Source: Micromonospora aurantiaca ATCC 27029
GTDB lineage: Bacteria; Actinomycetota; Actinomycetes; Mycobacteriales; Micromonosporaceae
DNA: 64,000 nucleotides
Direction: 5' to 3'
Assembly: GCF_000145235.1 (NCBI RefSeq)
Contig: NC_014391.1
Span: 2,798,001-2,862,000, forward strand
The position numbers and the translations under genes are program-made. Numbering within the stretch: position 1 is the stretch's first letter; each line of letters starts with the position of its first letter. Shown here in pieces: positions 1-10,167 of this stretch. The notes under the pieces were generated by a model that did no database searches, was not told where the DNA came from, and saw nothing but the letters and a program-made list of their open reading frames with translations.

Positions 1-2564
1 GCGCGCCGGTCGACGCGGCGGAGATCGGCACGCCCGACTACTGGGTGCGCCACGCCCGCGAGGCGGTACGCTTCGCCGACGCCGTCGTGGCACTGCGCGA
101 GCGCAACGTCACCGGCTACGTCGAGATCGGCCCGGACGGCGTGCTCACCGCCCTCGCCCAGGCCGTCCTGGCCGAGGCCCCGGCCGGCGGCCGGGCCCCA
201 CTGGTGGTGCCCGCCCTGCGCCGGGACCGCGCCGAGCCGACCACCCTGCTGCGCGCGCTCGCCGCGCTGCACACCCATGGCGTCTCCCCGGACTGGTCCG
301 TCCTCTACGCCGGCACCGGCGCCCAGCGGGTCGAGCTGCCCACCTACGCGTTCGACCGGCAGCGCTACTGGCCGGAGCCGCCGCCCTGGGCCGCCCTCGT
401 GGCCGCCGACGAGGCCACCGAGGTTGAGCGCCGCTTCTGGGCCGCGGTCGAGGCCGAGGACCTCGAGTCGCTGGCCCGCGACCTCGACGTTCATCGCGAC
501 CAGCCGTTCGGCACCGTGCTGCCCGCCCTGTCGGCGTGGCGCCGGCGCGGCCGGGAGCAGGCCCTGGTCGACGGCACCCGTTACCGGGTGGTCTGGGAGC
601 CCATCGCGGAGACCCCGCAGGAGCAGGACCCCGGCCGGTGGCTGGTGCTGCTGCCCGCCGACCGGGCGGACGACCCCGACCTGCACTCCTGCACCTGGGC
701 CCTGGGCGCCGAGGTGAGCATCGTGCCCGTGGACACCGCCGCCGACTCCGAGGAGCTGTGCGGCGGGTTCGCCGACGTGCTCACCGAGGCGCTCGGCGCG
801 GGCGACGGGCCACTGTCGATCCTGTCCTTCCTCGGCCTGGACGACGCCCCGCACGCCGAGCACCCGGCGCTGCCGCGCGGCCTCGCCGCGACCGTGCACC
901 TGCTCCAGCAGCTCGTCGACCTCGACGCCTCGGTCCGGCTCTGGTGCGTCACCCAGGGCGCCGTCGGCCTCGGCGACGGCGACGCCCCGGCCAACGCGCG
1001 GCAGGCGATGCTGTGGGGCCTGGGCAGGGTGGCCGCGCTGGAGCAGCCCGCCCGCTGGGCCGGGCTGGTCGACCTGCCCACCGACCTGGAGCCGTGGACG
1101 GCGATGCGCCTCGGCGGCATCCTCACCGGCGGCGGCGTGGAGGACCAGCTCGCAGTCCGCGAGTCCGGGGTGCTGGTGCGGCGGCTCGTACCGGCCACCA
1201 CCGACGGGGAGCTCACGCCGTGGCAGCCCCGGGGCACGGTGCTGATCACCGGAGGCGCCGGCGCGCTCGGTGGGCACGTGGCCCGCTGGGTGGCCGCCGA
1301 GGGCGCGCAACGGGTGGTGCTGACCAGCCGGCGGGGGACCGACACCCCGGGCGCCGCCGAGCTGCTCTCCGAGCTGGCCGGGCTCGGCGTGGACTGCCGG
1401 GTGGTCCGCTGCGACGCCGCCGACCGCGCCGCCGTGGCCGACCTCCTGGCCGATCTCCGGCGGGAGGGGCCGCCGCTGCGCGCGGTGGTGCACGCCGCGG
1501 GGGTCAGCGAGGTGGTGCCGCTGGCCGACACCACCCTGGAGGACCTGGCGTACGTCATCGCCCCGAAGGTCAGCGGCGCCGAACACCTCGACGAGCTGCT
1601 CGGCGACGCCGAACTGGACGTGTTCGTGCTCTTCTCGTCCATCTCGGCGGTGTGGGGCAGCGGCGGACAGGGCGCGTACGCGGCCGGTAACGCCTACCTG
1701 GACGCGCTCGCCGAGCGGCGACGCGGCCGGGGCCTGGCGGCCACCTCCATCGCCTGGGGACCGTGGACCGAGTCGGGCATGTACACCGAGGGTGCGGCGG
1801 AGCAGCTGCGTCGCCGTGGCCTGCAGGTGATGCCACCCGGTGTGGCGATGGCCGGGCTGCGGCACGCCCTGGCGGCCGGCGACAGCTGCGTCACAGTCGC
1901 CGATGTCGACTGGGCCACCTTCCAGCCGCTGTTCACCTCGCTGCGGCCCAGTCCGCTGCTGGCCGACCTGCCGGCCGTACGCGGACTGGCCGCCACCCCC
2001 GCCGAGGCGCCGGACGCGGTCGCGCCCGGCTCCCGGGATCTGCTCGCCGGGCTGCGGGCGCTGCCCGACGACGAGCGGCGGGCCGCACTGCTGGAGATGG
2101 TGCGGGTCGACGCGGCGAAGGTGCTCGGCCACCCCTCGGCCGACGCGATCGAGACCGACCGGGGCTTCCTGGACCTCGGCTTCGACTCGCTCACGGCCGT
2201 GGAACTGCGCAACCTGCTCACCGCGGCGACCGGGCACGACCTGCCCACCACCGTCGTCTTCGACTACCCCACCCCGGACGGCCTGGCCGGCCACCTGTAC
2301 GAGCAGCTCTTCGCGGGCGGCGAGGGGGACGACGGCGACGGCGGCGACGAGGAGTCGGTGCGCCGGGCCCTCGCCGCGATCCCGCTCGACGAGCTGCGGC
2401 AGGCGGGCCTGCTCGACCAGCTGCTCCAGCTGGCCCGTACGAGTGCCGGCACGCCGGCCGTGGCGCCCGCCGTCCCGGTCACGTCGCCCGCACCCGAGAC
2501 CCAGATCCGCGAACTCGACGTCGCCGGCCTGGTCCGGATGGCCCTGGAAGGCTCCGACTCGTGA
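1..2564 (+). CDS. Type I modular PKS, 3' part: AT (end), KR, ACP, C-terminal docking
   Basis: Partial gene entering from the left edge; the reading frame is open from base 3. It begins in the last part of an acyltransferase ([14 protein letters not shown], then the post-AT linker [14 protein letters not shown]). There is no DH before the ketoreductase. The KR has an intact Rossmann motif ([10 protein letters not shown], near 1247-1276) and catalytic YAAGN with the Tyr codon at 1677. It has no LDD motif but has Trp eight residues before the Tyr, which by known KR rules suggests an A-type (L-hydroxyl) ketoreductase. The ACP Ser (GFDSL) codon is at 2187. An acidic linker and a C-terminal helix ([14 protein letters not shown]) look like a docking domain for the PKS starting 25 bases downstream. 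Domain calls are firm; the product is unknown. Confidence 0.93.
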   Translation, partial: APVDAAEIGTPDYWVRHAREAVRFADAVVALRERNVTGYVEIGPDGVLTALAQAVLAEAPAGGRAPLVVPALRRDRAEPTTLLRALAALHTHGVSPDWSVLYAGTGAQRVELPTYAFDRQRYWPEPPPWAALVAADEATEVERRFWAAVEAEDLESLARDLDVHRDQPFGTVLPALSAWRRRGREQALVDGTRYRVVWEPIAETPQEQDPGRWLVLLPADRADDPDLHSCTWALGAEVSIVPVDTAADSEELCGGFADVLTEALGAGDGPLSILSFLGLDDAPHAEHPALPRGLAATVHLLQQLVDLDASVRLWCVTQGAVGLGDGDAPANARQAMLWGLGRVAALEQPARWAGLVDLPTDLEPWTAMRLGGILTGGGVEDQLAVRESGVLVRRLVPATTDGELTPWQPRGTVLITGGAGALGGHVARWVAAEGAQRVVLTSRRGTDTPGAAELLSELAGLGVDCRVVRCDAADRAAVADLLADLRREGPPLRAVVHAAGVSEVVPLADTTLEDLAYVIAPKVSGAEHLDELLGDAELDVFVLFSSISAVWGSGGQGAYAAGNAYLDALAERRRGRGLAATSIAWGPWTESGMYTEGAAEQLRRRGLQVMPPGVAMAGLRHALAAGDSCVTVADVDWATFQPLFTSLRPSPLLADLPAVRGLAATPAEAPDAVAPGSRDLLAGLRALPDDERRAALLEMVRVDAAKVLGHPSADAIETDRGFLDLGFDSLTAVELRNLLTAATGHDLPTTVVFDYPTPDGLAGHLYEQLFAGGEGDDGDGGDEESVRRALAAIPLDELRQAGLLDQLLQLARTSAGTPAVAPAVPVTSPAPETQIRELDVAGLVRMALEGSDS

Positions 2565-2589
2565 CCCGGCCGGCCCTGAGGAGCGCCCG

Positions 2590-5500
2590 ATGACTGTTTC
2601 CCTGGACGAGGTCGTCGGCGCGCTGCGTGCGTCCCTGCTCGACAACCAGAAGCTCAAGCAGCAGAACCAGCAGCTCACCGCCGCGCTCAGCGAACCGGTG
2701 GCGATCATCGGCATGAGCTGCCGGTTCCCTGGCGGTGTCAGGTCACCCGAGCAGCTCTGGGACCTGGTGGCCGCCGGCAGCGACGCGATGTCGGCGTTCC
2801 CGGACGACCGGGGCTGGAACCTGGGCGCGCTCTACGACCCGGACCCCGACCCCGACAGCCGGGGCACGTCGTACGTGCGCGAGGGCGGGTTCCTCTACTC
2901 CGCCGGGGACTTCGACCCGGCGTTCTTCGGCATCAGCCCCCGCGAGGCACTCGCCATGGACCCGCAGCAGCGGCTGCTGCTGGAGACCGCCTGGGAGGCG
3001 TTCGAGCGGGCCGGCATCGACCCCACCCGGCTGCGCGGCGCGCCGACCGGCGTCTACGCGGCCACCAGCAGTCAGGGTGACTACGCGGCTCTGCTCACCG
3101 GGGTCACCGGCGGCGTCGAGGGCTACCTCGGCACCGGCAGCGCCGCAGCCGTGGCGAGCGGCCGGATCTCGTACGCCCTCGGGCTGGAGGGGCCGGCGGT
3201 CACCGTTGACACCGCGTGCAGCTCGTCGCTGGTCGCGCTGCACCTCGCCTGCCAGGCGCTGCGGCTGGGCGAATGCACGATGGCGCTGGTCGGCGGGGTG
3301 TCGGTGATGGCCACCCCGACCGTCTTCGTGGAGTTCTCCCGGCAGCGGGGCCTGTCCACCGACGGCCGGTGCAAGTCGTTCGCCGCCGCCGCCGACGGCA
3401 CCGGCTGGTCCGAGGGGGCCGGCATGCTGCTCGTCGAGCGGCTCTCCGACGCCCGCCGCAACGGCCATCCGGTCCTCGCCGTGCTGCGCGGCAGTGCCGT
3501 CAACCAGGACGGCGCGAGCAGCGGGCTGACCGCCCCGAACGGCCCGTCGCAGCGCCGGGTGATCCGGCAGGCTCTCGCGAACGCGGGGCTGAGTGCCGAC
3601 CAGGTGGACGTGGTCGAGGCGCATGGCACGGGTACCACTTTGGGTGATCCGATCGAGGCGCAGGCCCTGATCGCCACGTATGGGCAGGGTCGGTCCGCGG
3701 ACCGGCCGCTCTGGCTCGGCTCGATCAAGTCGAACATCGGGCACACGCAGGCGGCGGCGGGTGTGGCCGGGGTGATGAAGATGGTGCTGGCGATGCGGCA
3801 CGGGGTGCTGCCGCCCACGTTGCACGTGGACGAGCCCACCCCGCATGTCGACTGGTCGGCCGGGGCGGTGTCCCTGCTGACCGGCACGCAGCCCTGGCCG
3901 GAGACCGGGCAGCCACGCCGGGCCGGGGTCTCCGCGTTCGGGATCAGCGGCACCAACGCACACGTCGTCATCGAGCAGGCCGTCGCGACGGACACCGACG
4001 ACGTCCGGCCGGCCGGTACGCCCGCCCCGCCGGCACCGTGGATCGTCTCGGCCCGCTCCGCGCCGGCCCTGGCCGGGCAGGCGCGGCGGCTGCTGGCGCA
4101 TCTGGCCGATCACCCCGACCTGACCGCCGCCGACGTGGCGTACTCGCTGGTCACCACCCGGGCGGCCCTGCCGTACCGGGCAGCGGTGATCGGCGGGGAC
4201 CGCGACGCGCTGCGGGCCGGCCTGCACGCGGTCGCCGAGGAGCGCGACACCCCCGGCGTGGTGCGAGGCGTGGCCCGCAGGGCCGGCAAGGTCGCGTTCC
4301 TCTTCACCGGGCAGGGTGCCCAGCGCCCCGGCATGGGCGCCGAGCTGTGCCGCCGGTTCCCGGTCTTCGCCGCCGCCTTCGACGAGGTGGCCGGGGAGCT
4401 GAACCGGCACTTGAGCCGGCCGCTGCGGGAGGTGGTCTTCGCCGGGGCCGACTCGCCCGACGCGGATCTGCTGGACCGTACCGAGTTCACCCAGCCGGCG
4501 CTGTTCGCCTACGAGGTCGCCGCATACCGGCTGGTCACCGCCTGGGGGCTACGCCCGCAGTTCCTGCTCGGCCACTCGGTCGGCGAGCTGGCCGCGGCGC
4601 ACGTCGCCGGGGTGCTGTCGCTGGCCGACGCGGCGACCCTGGTGGCCGCCCGGGCCCGGCTCATGCAGCAGTTGCCGCCCGGCGGGGCGATGCTGGCGGT
4701 ACAGGCGTCCGAGGCGGAGGTGGTCCCGCTGCTCGACGAGCGGGTGTCCCTGGCCGCCGTGAACGGCCCCCGGTCGGTGGTGCTCTCCGGCGACGAGGAG
4801 GCCGTGCTCGCGGCGGGGCGGCGGCTGTCTGCCGAGGACCGGCGGTCCCGTCGGCTGCGGGTCAGCCACGCCTTCCACTCCGCCCGGATGGACGCCATGC
4901 TGGCCGACTTCCGGATCGTCGCGGAGAAGGTCGCCTGGCACCCGCCGAACCTTCCGATCGTCTCCGACCGCACCGGCGAGCCGCTCACCGCCGCCCAGGC
5001 CACGGACCCGGGCTACTGGGTCGACCACGTCCGGGACACCGTCCGCTTCCACGCCGGCGTCGCCACCCTCGCCGCCGGCGGCGTCGGAACCTTCGTGGAA
5101 CTCGGCCCCGACGGCGCCCTGACCGTGCTGGCCCGGGAGTGCCTGCCCGACATGGAACCGGCGGCCTTCGTGCCGCTCGCCCGCCGGGACCAGCCGGAGA
5201 CGACCACGCTGCTCGCCGCGCTGGCCGCGGTCGACCTGCGCGGTGCCGGAGTCGACTGGGCGGCTCCCTTCGACGGCAGCGACGCCGCGCGCGTCGAACT
5301 GCCCACCTACGCCTTCCACCGCGAGCGCTTCTGGCCGGACCCGCCCACCGTGGATCTCGTCCCGCCCGCCGCGACCGGCGAAGACGAGGAGTTCTGGGCG
5401 GCCGTGGCGCAGGGACGACCCGCCGAGCTGGCCGCCGCGCTCGGCCTGCCCGCCGACCGGCAGGACGCGCTCGCCGACTTGCTGCCCGCCCTCGCCTCCT

Positions 5501-8070
5501 ACCGGGACCGGCGGCGTCGCGGATCGGAACTGGACGGGCTGCGCTACCGCGCCGACTGGGAACGCGTCGACCTGTCAGCCCCTACCACGCCGGCCGGTCG
5601 ATGCCTGCTGGTGGCCGGGGCAGGCACCGACGCCACCGCGGTGCTCACCGTGCTGCGCGCCGAGGGCCTGGACCCGACGCTGGTCACCGTGGGCGACGAC
5701 CTGGACGCCGTGGCCCGGGCCTTGCTCGCCGACGGCACCTGGTCGGTCGTGGTCTCGCTGCTGGCGGCGGAGGAACGGGCGGCCGGCACGGGGACCGGCG
5801 CGCTCGCCGGGACAGCCGCGCTCGTGCGGGCCCTCGCCGCTGCGGGGAACGGTACGCCGATGTGGACCGTGACCCGGGGCGCGGTGGCCGTCGACGCGCA
5901 CGACGCCGCTCCCGGCGTGGCCGGGGCGTACGTCTGGGGGCTGGGCCGGGTGCTGGCGCTGGAGCAGCCGCGCTTGTGGGGCGGGCTGGTCGACCTGCCG
6001 GCGGAGCCGGACGACGTCGCGCTCGCCGCGCTCGCCCGGGTCGTCGCGTCCGGCGGCGACGAGGACCAGGTGGCGGTACGCGCCGGCGGGGTGTACGCCC
6101 GGCGGCTCCACCGGGCCCCGGCCGGCGCCACCGATACGGACTGGCGGCCCCGCGGCGCGGTCCTGGTGCACGGTTCCGCGCAGGTGCGTACCCCACACCT
6201 GCTGCGCTGGCTCGCCGAGCGGGGCGCGTCGCACCTCGTCCTCGTGGGGCCGGTGGCGGACGCCGACCCGCTCGGCCCGGACGTCACCGTCACCGCCGTC
6301 GACGACCTGGACGGGCTGCCCGAGGCGCTTGACCGGCTGGCCGCCACCGGCAGCGAGATCCGTACCGTCCTGCACGTCGCCGACTCCGACGGGGCCGGCG
6401 ACCCGGTGGCGGTGCTGGATCCGCACGACCTGGCCGACGCCGTGGCCGCCCGTACCACCGCGGTGGAACTGCTCGGGCGGGCCTGCGCCGGCCTACCGAT
6501 CGACGAGTTCGTCGTCTTCACCTCGACGGCCGCCGTCTGGGGCAGCGGGGGAGCGGCGGTCGCCGCCGCCGTGGGCGCCGGGCTGGAGGCGCTGGCCGCC
6601 GGCTGGCGTGCCGCTGGCCGCCCGGCCACCGTCGTCGCGTGGGTGCCCTGGGCGGACGAGGTCACCGATGCGGCGCAGCTGCGCCGCCGGGGGGTCCGGC
6701 CGCTGCCCGCCGACGTGGCCCTGTCCGCGCTGGGGCAGGCCCTGGTCCGCGGCGACGACCAACTGGCCGTCGCCGACCTCGACTGGCCCGCGTTCGTGCC
6801 GGCCTTCACCGCCGTACGGCCCAGCGCGCTGCTGCGCGGCGTGCCCGAGGCGACGGCCGGTGCCGAGCCGGAGGCCGGCGATGCCGCGGCGACCGATCCC
6901 GCTCGCGCGCTGCGCGAGCGGCTGGCCGGCGTCCCGGCCGGCGACCGGCACCGGATCCTGCTGGACCTGGTCCGGGCGCGGGTGGCTACCGTCCTCGGGC
7001 ACGCCTCACCCAACGCGGTCGAGGCCGACCGGGACTTCCTGGAACTCGGCTTCGACTCGCTGACCGCACTGGAGCTGCGCGACGCGCTGCGCCAGGAGAC
7101 CGGGGCGGATCTGTCGACGACCCTGCTCTTCGACCACCCCACGCCTACGGCGCTGGCCGTTCACCTGATCGGCCAGCTCCTCGGCGCGGAGGCGGCCGGG
7201 GACGGCGCGGACGACGCCGGGGGATCTGCCGGGAATGGTGCCGGCGGCGGACTGCTCGGCGGGTTGTTCAACCAGCCGAAGGCGCGCGAGGACCCGGCCG
7301 GGTATGCCGAACTGCTGGTCAAGCTCGCCCAGTTCCGCCCCAGCTTCCGCGAGCCGGCGCAGCTCACCCGCCCGGCCGGCATCCTCCGGCTGGCCGAGGG
7401 CGGTGCCCGGGCGCAGTTGGTGTGCTGCTGCACGATGTCGTTGCTGTCCGGCGCGCACGAGTACGCCCGGCTGGCCGCCGGCTTCCGGGGCGTACGTGAC
7501 GTGTGGGCCCTGCCCAACCCCGGGTTCGGCGCGGGCGAGGAGCTTCCCGCCGACCTCGACGCGCTGCTGCGGGTGCACGCCGACACGGTTCTGCGTACCG
7601 TCGGCGCCGGCCCGTTCGTGCTGGCCGGTCACTCCGGTGGTGCGATGGTGGCCAACCTGCTCGCCGGGGAGCTGGAACGCCAGGGCCGCCCGCCGGACGC
7701 GGTAGTGCTCATGGACACCTACCCGGCTGACAGCGAGGTGCTCGGCGGGTGGGTGCCGCAGCTTCTCGACGGGATGATCGACCGGGACACCGCGTACACG
7801 CCGATGGACGACTGGCGCACGACGGCGTGGGCGGGCTACCTGCCGCTGTTCCTGGACTGGCAGCCGACCGAGACGGCGGCGGCGACCCTGCTGGTGCGGG
7901 CCACCGAGCCGCTGGGGGAGTGGGACGGCGAACCGGACGGCTGGCGGTCGCGCTGGCCCTACCCGCACGAGGCCGTCGACGCGGCCGGCGACCACTTCAG
8001 CATGGTCGCCGACCGGGGTCCGGAACTCGCCGGCACGGTCCAGCGCTGGCTGGTCGCGCGGGGCCTGTGA
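2590..8070 (+). CDS. Type I modular PKS, terminal module: KS-AT-(KR inactive)-ACP-TE
   Basis: 1826 aa, chosen from the ATG at 2590 because the protein then begins with a coiled docking helix rich in Gln/Lys before the KS. KS: DTACSSS with Cys210, then HGTGTT and NIGHTQ. AT: GHSVGE with Ser663 and HAFHS at 760-764, the signature of malonyl-CoA specificity. The KR region is recognisable but dead: the nucleotide motif is replaced by VHGSAQVRT (about 1193-1201), and the catalytic Tyr and Asn positions are Ala1325 and Gly1329. ACP Ser1490 (GFDSL). The C-terminal thioesterase has GHSGG with Ser1682 and GDHF with His1802. It should add a malonyl unit, leave the beta-keto group unreduced and release the chain by hydrolysis or macrocyclisation. 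It follows the upstream PKS in one operon. Confidence 0.95.
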   Translation: MTVSLDEVVGALRASLLDNQKLKQQNQQLTAALSEPVAIIGMSCRFPGGVRSPEQLWDLVAAGSDAMSAFPDDRGWNLGALYDPDPDPDSRGTSYVREGGFLYSAGDFDPAFFGISPREALAMDPQQRLLLETAWEAFERAGIDPTRLRGAPTGVYAATSSQGDYAALLTGVTGGVEGYLGTGSAAAVASGRISYALGLEGPAVTVDTACSSSLVALHLACQALRLGECTMALVGGVSVMATPTVFVEFSRQRGLSTDGRCKSFAAAADGTGWSEGAGMLLVERLSDARRNGHPVLAVLRGSAVNQDGASSGLTAPNGPSQRRVIRQALANAGLSADQVDVVEAHGTGTTLGDPIEAQALIATYGQGRSADRPLWLGSIKSNIGHTQAAAGVAGVMKMVLAMRHGVLPPTLHVDEPTPHVDWSAGAVSLLTGTQPWPETGQPRRAGVSAFGISGTNAHVVIEQAVATDTDDVRPAGTPAPPAPWIVSARSAPALAGQARRLLAHLADHPDLTAADVAYSLVTTRAALPYRAAVIGGDRDALRAGLHAVAEERDTPGVVRGVARRAGKVAFLFTGQGAQRPGMGAELCRRFPVFAAAFDEVAGELNRHLSRPLREVVFAGADSPDADLLDRTEFTQPALFAYEVAAYRLVTAWGLRPQFLLGHSVGELAAAHVAGVLSLADAATLVAARARLMQQLPPGGAMLAVQASEAEVVPLLDERVSLAAVNGPRSVVLSGDEEAVLAAGRRLSAEDRRSRRLRVSHAFHSARMDAMLADFRIVAEKVAWHPPNLPIVSDRTGEPLTAAQATDPGYWVDHVRDTVRFHAGVATLAAGGVGTFVELGPDGALTVLARECLPDMEPAAFVPLARRDQPETTTLLAALAAVDLRGAGVDWAAPFDGSDAARVELPTYAFHRERFWPDPPTVDLVPPAATGEDEEFWAAVAQGRPAELAAALGLPADRQDALADLLPALASYRDRRRRGSELDGLRYRADWERVDLSAPTTPAGRCLLVAGAGTDATAVLTVLRAEGLDPTLVTVGDDLDAVARALLADGTWSVVVSLLAAEERAAGTGTGALAGTAALVRALAAAGNGTPMWTVTRGAVAVDAHDAAPGVAGAYVWGLGRVLALEQPRLWGGLVDLPAEPDDVALAALARVVASGGDEDQVAVRAGGVYARRLHRAPAGATDTDWRPRGAVLVHGSAQVRTPHLLRWLAERGASHLVLVGPVADADPLGPDVTVTAVDDLDGLPEALDRLAATGSEIRTVLHVADSDGAGDPVAVLDPHDLADAVAARTTAVELLGRACAGLPIDEFVVFTSTAAVWGSGGAAVAAAVGAGLEALAAGWRAAGRPATVVAWVPWADEVTDAAQLRRRGVRPLPADVALSALGQALVRGDDQLAVADLDWPAFVPAFTAVRPSALLRGVPEATAGAEPEAGDAAATDPARALRERLAGVPAGDRHRILLDLVRARVATVLGHASPNAVEADRDFLELGFDSLTALELRDALRQETGADLSTTLLFDHPTPTALAVHLIGQLLGAEAAGDGADDAGGSAGNGAGGGLLGGLFNQPKAREDPAGYAELLVKLAQFRPSFREPAQLTRPAGILRLAEGGARAQLVCCCTMSLLSGAHEYARLAAGFRGVRDVWALPNPGFGAGEELPADLDALLRVHADTVLRTVGAGPFVLAGHSGGAMVANLLAGELERQGRPPDAVVLMDTYPADSEVLGGWVPQLLDGMIDRDTAYTPMDDWRTTAWAGYLPLFLDWQPTETAAATLLVRATEPLGEWDGEPDGWRSRWPYPHEAVDAAGDHFSMVADRGPELAGTVQRWLVARGL

Positions 8071-8090
8071 CCGGTTCCGCCCCTGGCGTG

Positions 8091-8106
8091 CCCCTAGCGC
8101 CCCCTA
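8091..8106. promoter_or_regulatory. Paired CCCCTA repeats upstream of ABC exporter
   Basis: Two CCCCTA units start 10 bases apart (8091 and 8101), about 55-65 bases before the ABC ATPase start. On the other strand they read TAGGGG, matching repeats before other genes in the left cluster. Seen directly; a role as LAL-regulator sites is inference. Confidence 0.35.
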
Positions 8107-8157
8107 TCGGCGCACATACATCTATCGGACCGACGTTCCAGGACGGAGCATGACGAC

Positions 8158-9210
8158 GTGGACGAGGCAGTGGTGGTCACGGAGCTGGTCAAGCGGTACC
8201 AGCCCAACATGCCACCGGCGGTGGACGGGCTGAGTTTCTCCGTCGCCGCCGGTGAGGTCTTCGGCCTGCTCGGGCCGAACGGTGCGGGCAAGACGACGAC
8301 GATCGGGGTGCTGACCACACGGGTGCGGGCCACCTCGGGCCGGGCCCAGGTGTGCGGCGCCGACGTGATCGGCTCGCCCGCCGTCGCCCGGCAGTTGCTG
8401 GCGGTCGTACCGCAGCGGGTGAACCTGGACCGGGCGCTGACCGTCCGGCAGAACCTGCTGTTCCACGCGGCCTACCACCGGGTGCCCCGGGCGCAGCGCA
8501 TCCGGCGGGCGGACGAGTTGCTGGACCAGATGGGGCTCAAGGACTTCGCGAACCACCGCACCGACTTCCTGTCCGGCGGCCTCGCCCAGCGCACGATGAT
8601 CGCCCGCGCGCTGATGCACTCGCCCCGGGTGCTCTTCCTCGACGAGCCGTCCGCGGGCCTCGACCCGCAGTCCCGGCTCTTCGTGCACGACCGGGTCGCC
8701 GAGCTGAAGCGGTCCGGGGTGACCGTGGTGGTCACCACGCACGACATGGACGAGGCGGAGAAGCTCTGCGACCGGGTCGGCATCGTCGACCACGGCAAGC
8801 TGCTCACCCTGGACACCCCGTCCGCGCTGACCCGTACGCTGCCGGGCAGCAGCACCCTGACCCTCGTGGTGACCCCCGGCGCCCCCGCCGAGCAGGTGCG
8901 GGCCGCGCTCGACGCGATCCCGGACGTGGAGCAGGTGGAACACTTCAAGGTGACCGCCCCGGCGCCCGTCGCCGCGCCGGCGTTCCCGGGCATGCCGGCG
9001 ATGCCGATGCCCGCGCCGGCCCCCGACGCCCCCGCCGACCCGGATGCCCCGCTCTCCTTCCGGGTCTACACCAGCGGCCAGCCGGCCAACGCCATCCCGA
9101 TGGCGATGAAGATCCTCGCCGACCTGGGCTGCGAGGTCCGTGACCTGAACATCGGCCAGCCCAGCCTGGAAGATGTCTTCATCCACCTGACCGGAAGGGA
9201 ACTTCGGTGA
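8158..9210 (+). CDS. ABC transporter ATP-binding protein, DrrA-like
   Basis: 350 aa, GTG start preceded by GGACGGAG. Walker A is GPNGAGKTTT, the ABC signature LSGGLAQR and Walker B VLFLDEPSAGLD are all present, followed by TTHDMDEAEKLCD. After the ATPase core there is a Pro/Ala-rich insertion (about residues 270-295) and a C-terminal beta domain ending SLEDVFIHLTG, as in antibiotic exporters of the DrrA class. It overlaps the permease gene by a GTGA junction, so the two are co-translated. Probably exports the polyketide made by the upstream PKS genes and so confers self-resistance; the substrate is inferred from position only. Confidence 0.93.
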   Translation: MDEAVVVTELVKRYQPNMPPAVDGLSFSVAAGEVFGLLGPNGAGKTTTIGVLTTRVRATSGRAQVCGADVIGSPAVARQLLAVVPQRVNLDRALTVRQNLLFHAAYHRVPRAQRIRRADELLDQMGLKDFANHRTDFLSGGLAQRTMIARALMHSPRVLFLDEPSAGLDPQSRLFVHDRVAELKRSGVTVVVTTHDMDEAEKLCDRVGIVDHGKLLTLDTPSALTRTLPGSSTLTLVVTPGAPAEQVRAALDAIPDVEQVEHFKVTAPAPVAAPAFPGMPAMPMPAPAPDAPADPDAPLSFRVYTSGQPANAIPMAMKILADLGCEVRDLNIGQPSLEDVFIHLTGRELR

Positions 9211-10046
9211 GCGTCGCCGCCCCCGCCCCCCCGTCCGCGCCGTCGCCGGCCTCGTCGCCGCCGCCGGTGCGCGCGCTGGACCAGTTCGCCACGTTTCGGG
9301 CGGTGCTCTCGCGGGACCTGTTCGTCACCGGCCGGGAGCTGGTCGGCTTCCTGCTCCAGGTCTTCATCCAGCCGCTGTTCATGCTGCTGATCTTCGGCAA
9401 GGTGCTCAGCGACCTGGGCTACGCCAGCGACGACTTCTCCAACGTGCTGCTGCCCGGCGTCATCGCGCTGAACGCCTTCCTGATCGGCCTGGAGAACACC
9501 GCGCTGCCGATGATGATGGACTTCTCCTTCACCCGGGAGATCGAGGACCGCCTCCTGTCGCCCATGGCGATTCCGCTGGTGGCCCTGGAGAAGATCGTCT
9601 TCGGCGGCATCCGCGGCCTGATCGCCGGCGTGGTGCTGATCCCGGTCGGCATGCTCATGCTCGGTGTCACCTGGCCCTGGGCGGTGGTGCTCAAGGTGGT
9701 CGGGGTGTTGGCGATCGGCGCGCTGGTCGGCGCGGCGGTCGGTCTCGCCTTCGGCACCCTGGTGCCCACGCAGCACATCCAGATCATGTTCACAGTGGTG
9801 ATGACCCCGATCATGTTCACCGGTGCCACCCAGTTCCCGCTGCTCGGCCTGGACTCGCTGCGCTGGTATCAGGTGATCTGTTCGCTGAACCCGCTGACCT
9901 ACATCAGCGAGGCGACCCGGTCGCTCGTCGGCCCGCCGGGGGTCGAGTCGCTGCCGCTCTGGCTGTGCATGTGTGTCCTCACCGGGGTCTTCGTGGCGTT
10001 CTCGGCGATCGGCATGCGTGGCTTCATGCGCCGCGCCATGGACTGA
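9207..10046 (+). CDS. ABC-2 type transporter permease, DrrB-like
   Basis: 279 aa with a Pro/Ala-rich cytoplasmic N-terminus and about six hydrophobic segments. The ABC-2 region includes a stretch near residues 60-120 (LLPGVIALNAFL, then PMMMDFSFTREIEDRLLSPM) typical of this permease family. The GTG start overlaps the stop of the ATPase gene. Membrane partner of the preceding ATPase and last gene of the rightward operon before two hairpins. Confidence 0.92.
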   Translation: MSVAAPAPPSAPSPASSPPPVRALDQFATFRAVLSRDLFVTGRELVGFLLQVFIQPLFMLLIFGKVLSDLGYASDDFSNVLLPGVIALNAFLIGLENTALPMMMDFSFTREIEDRLLSPMAIPLVALEKIVFGGIRGLIAGVVLIPVGMLMLGVTWPWAVVLKVVGVLAIGALVGAAVGLAFGTLVPTQHIQIMFTVVMTPIMFTGATQFPLLGLDSLRWYQVICSLNPLTYISEATRSLVGPPGVESLPLWLCMCVLTGVFVAFSAIGMRGFMRRAMD

Positions 10047-10066
10047 CCGGCCCGGGATGCGTCCGC

Positions 10067-10102
10067 CGAGGGCCCGAACCGCTTCTGCGGTTCGGGCCCT
10101 CG
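10067..10102. terminator. Hairpin terminator after ABC exporter
   Basis: Perfect 16-bp stem (10067-10082 with 10087-10102) and a TTCT loop. It lies between the rightward exporter operon and the leftward LAL gene and can serve both directions. No T-tract follows, which is common in high-GC actinomycetes. Confidence 0.75.
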
Positions 10103-10124
10103 CTGCGTCGTCGCCGGTCGCGGT

Positions 10125-10166
10125 GGCTGTCGCAGGGGGCGGTTCCACCGCGCCCCTGCGACAGCC
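10125..10166. terminator. Second hairpin in the convergent gap
   Basis: A 14-bp outer stem (10125-10138 with 10153-10166) encloses a 5-bp inner stem with a TCC loop and one bulged G. It ends two bases from the stop codon of the leftward LAL gene, so it is probably that gene's terminator. Confidence 0.7.
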
Positions 10167-10167
10167 G

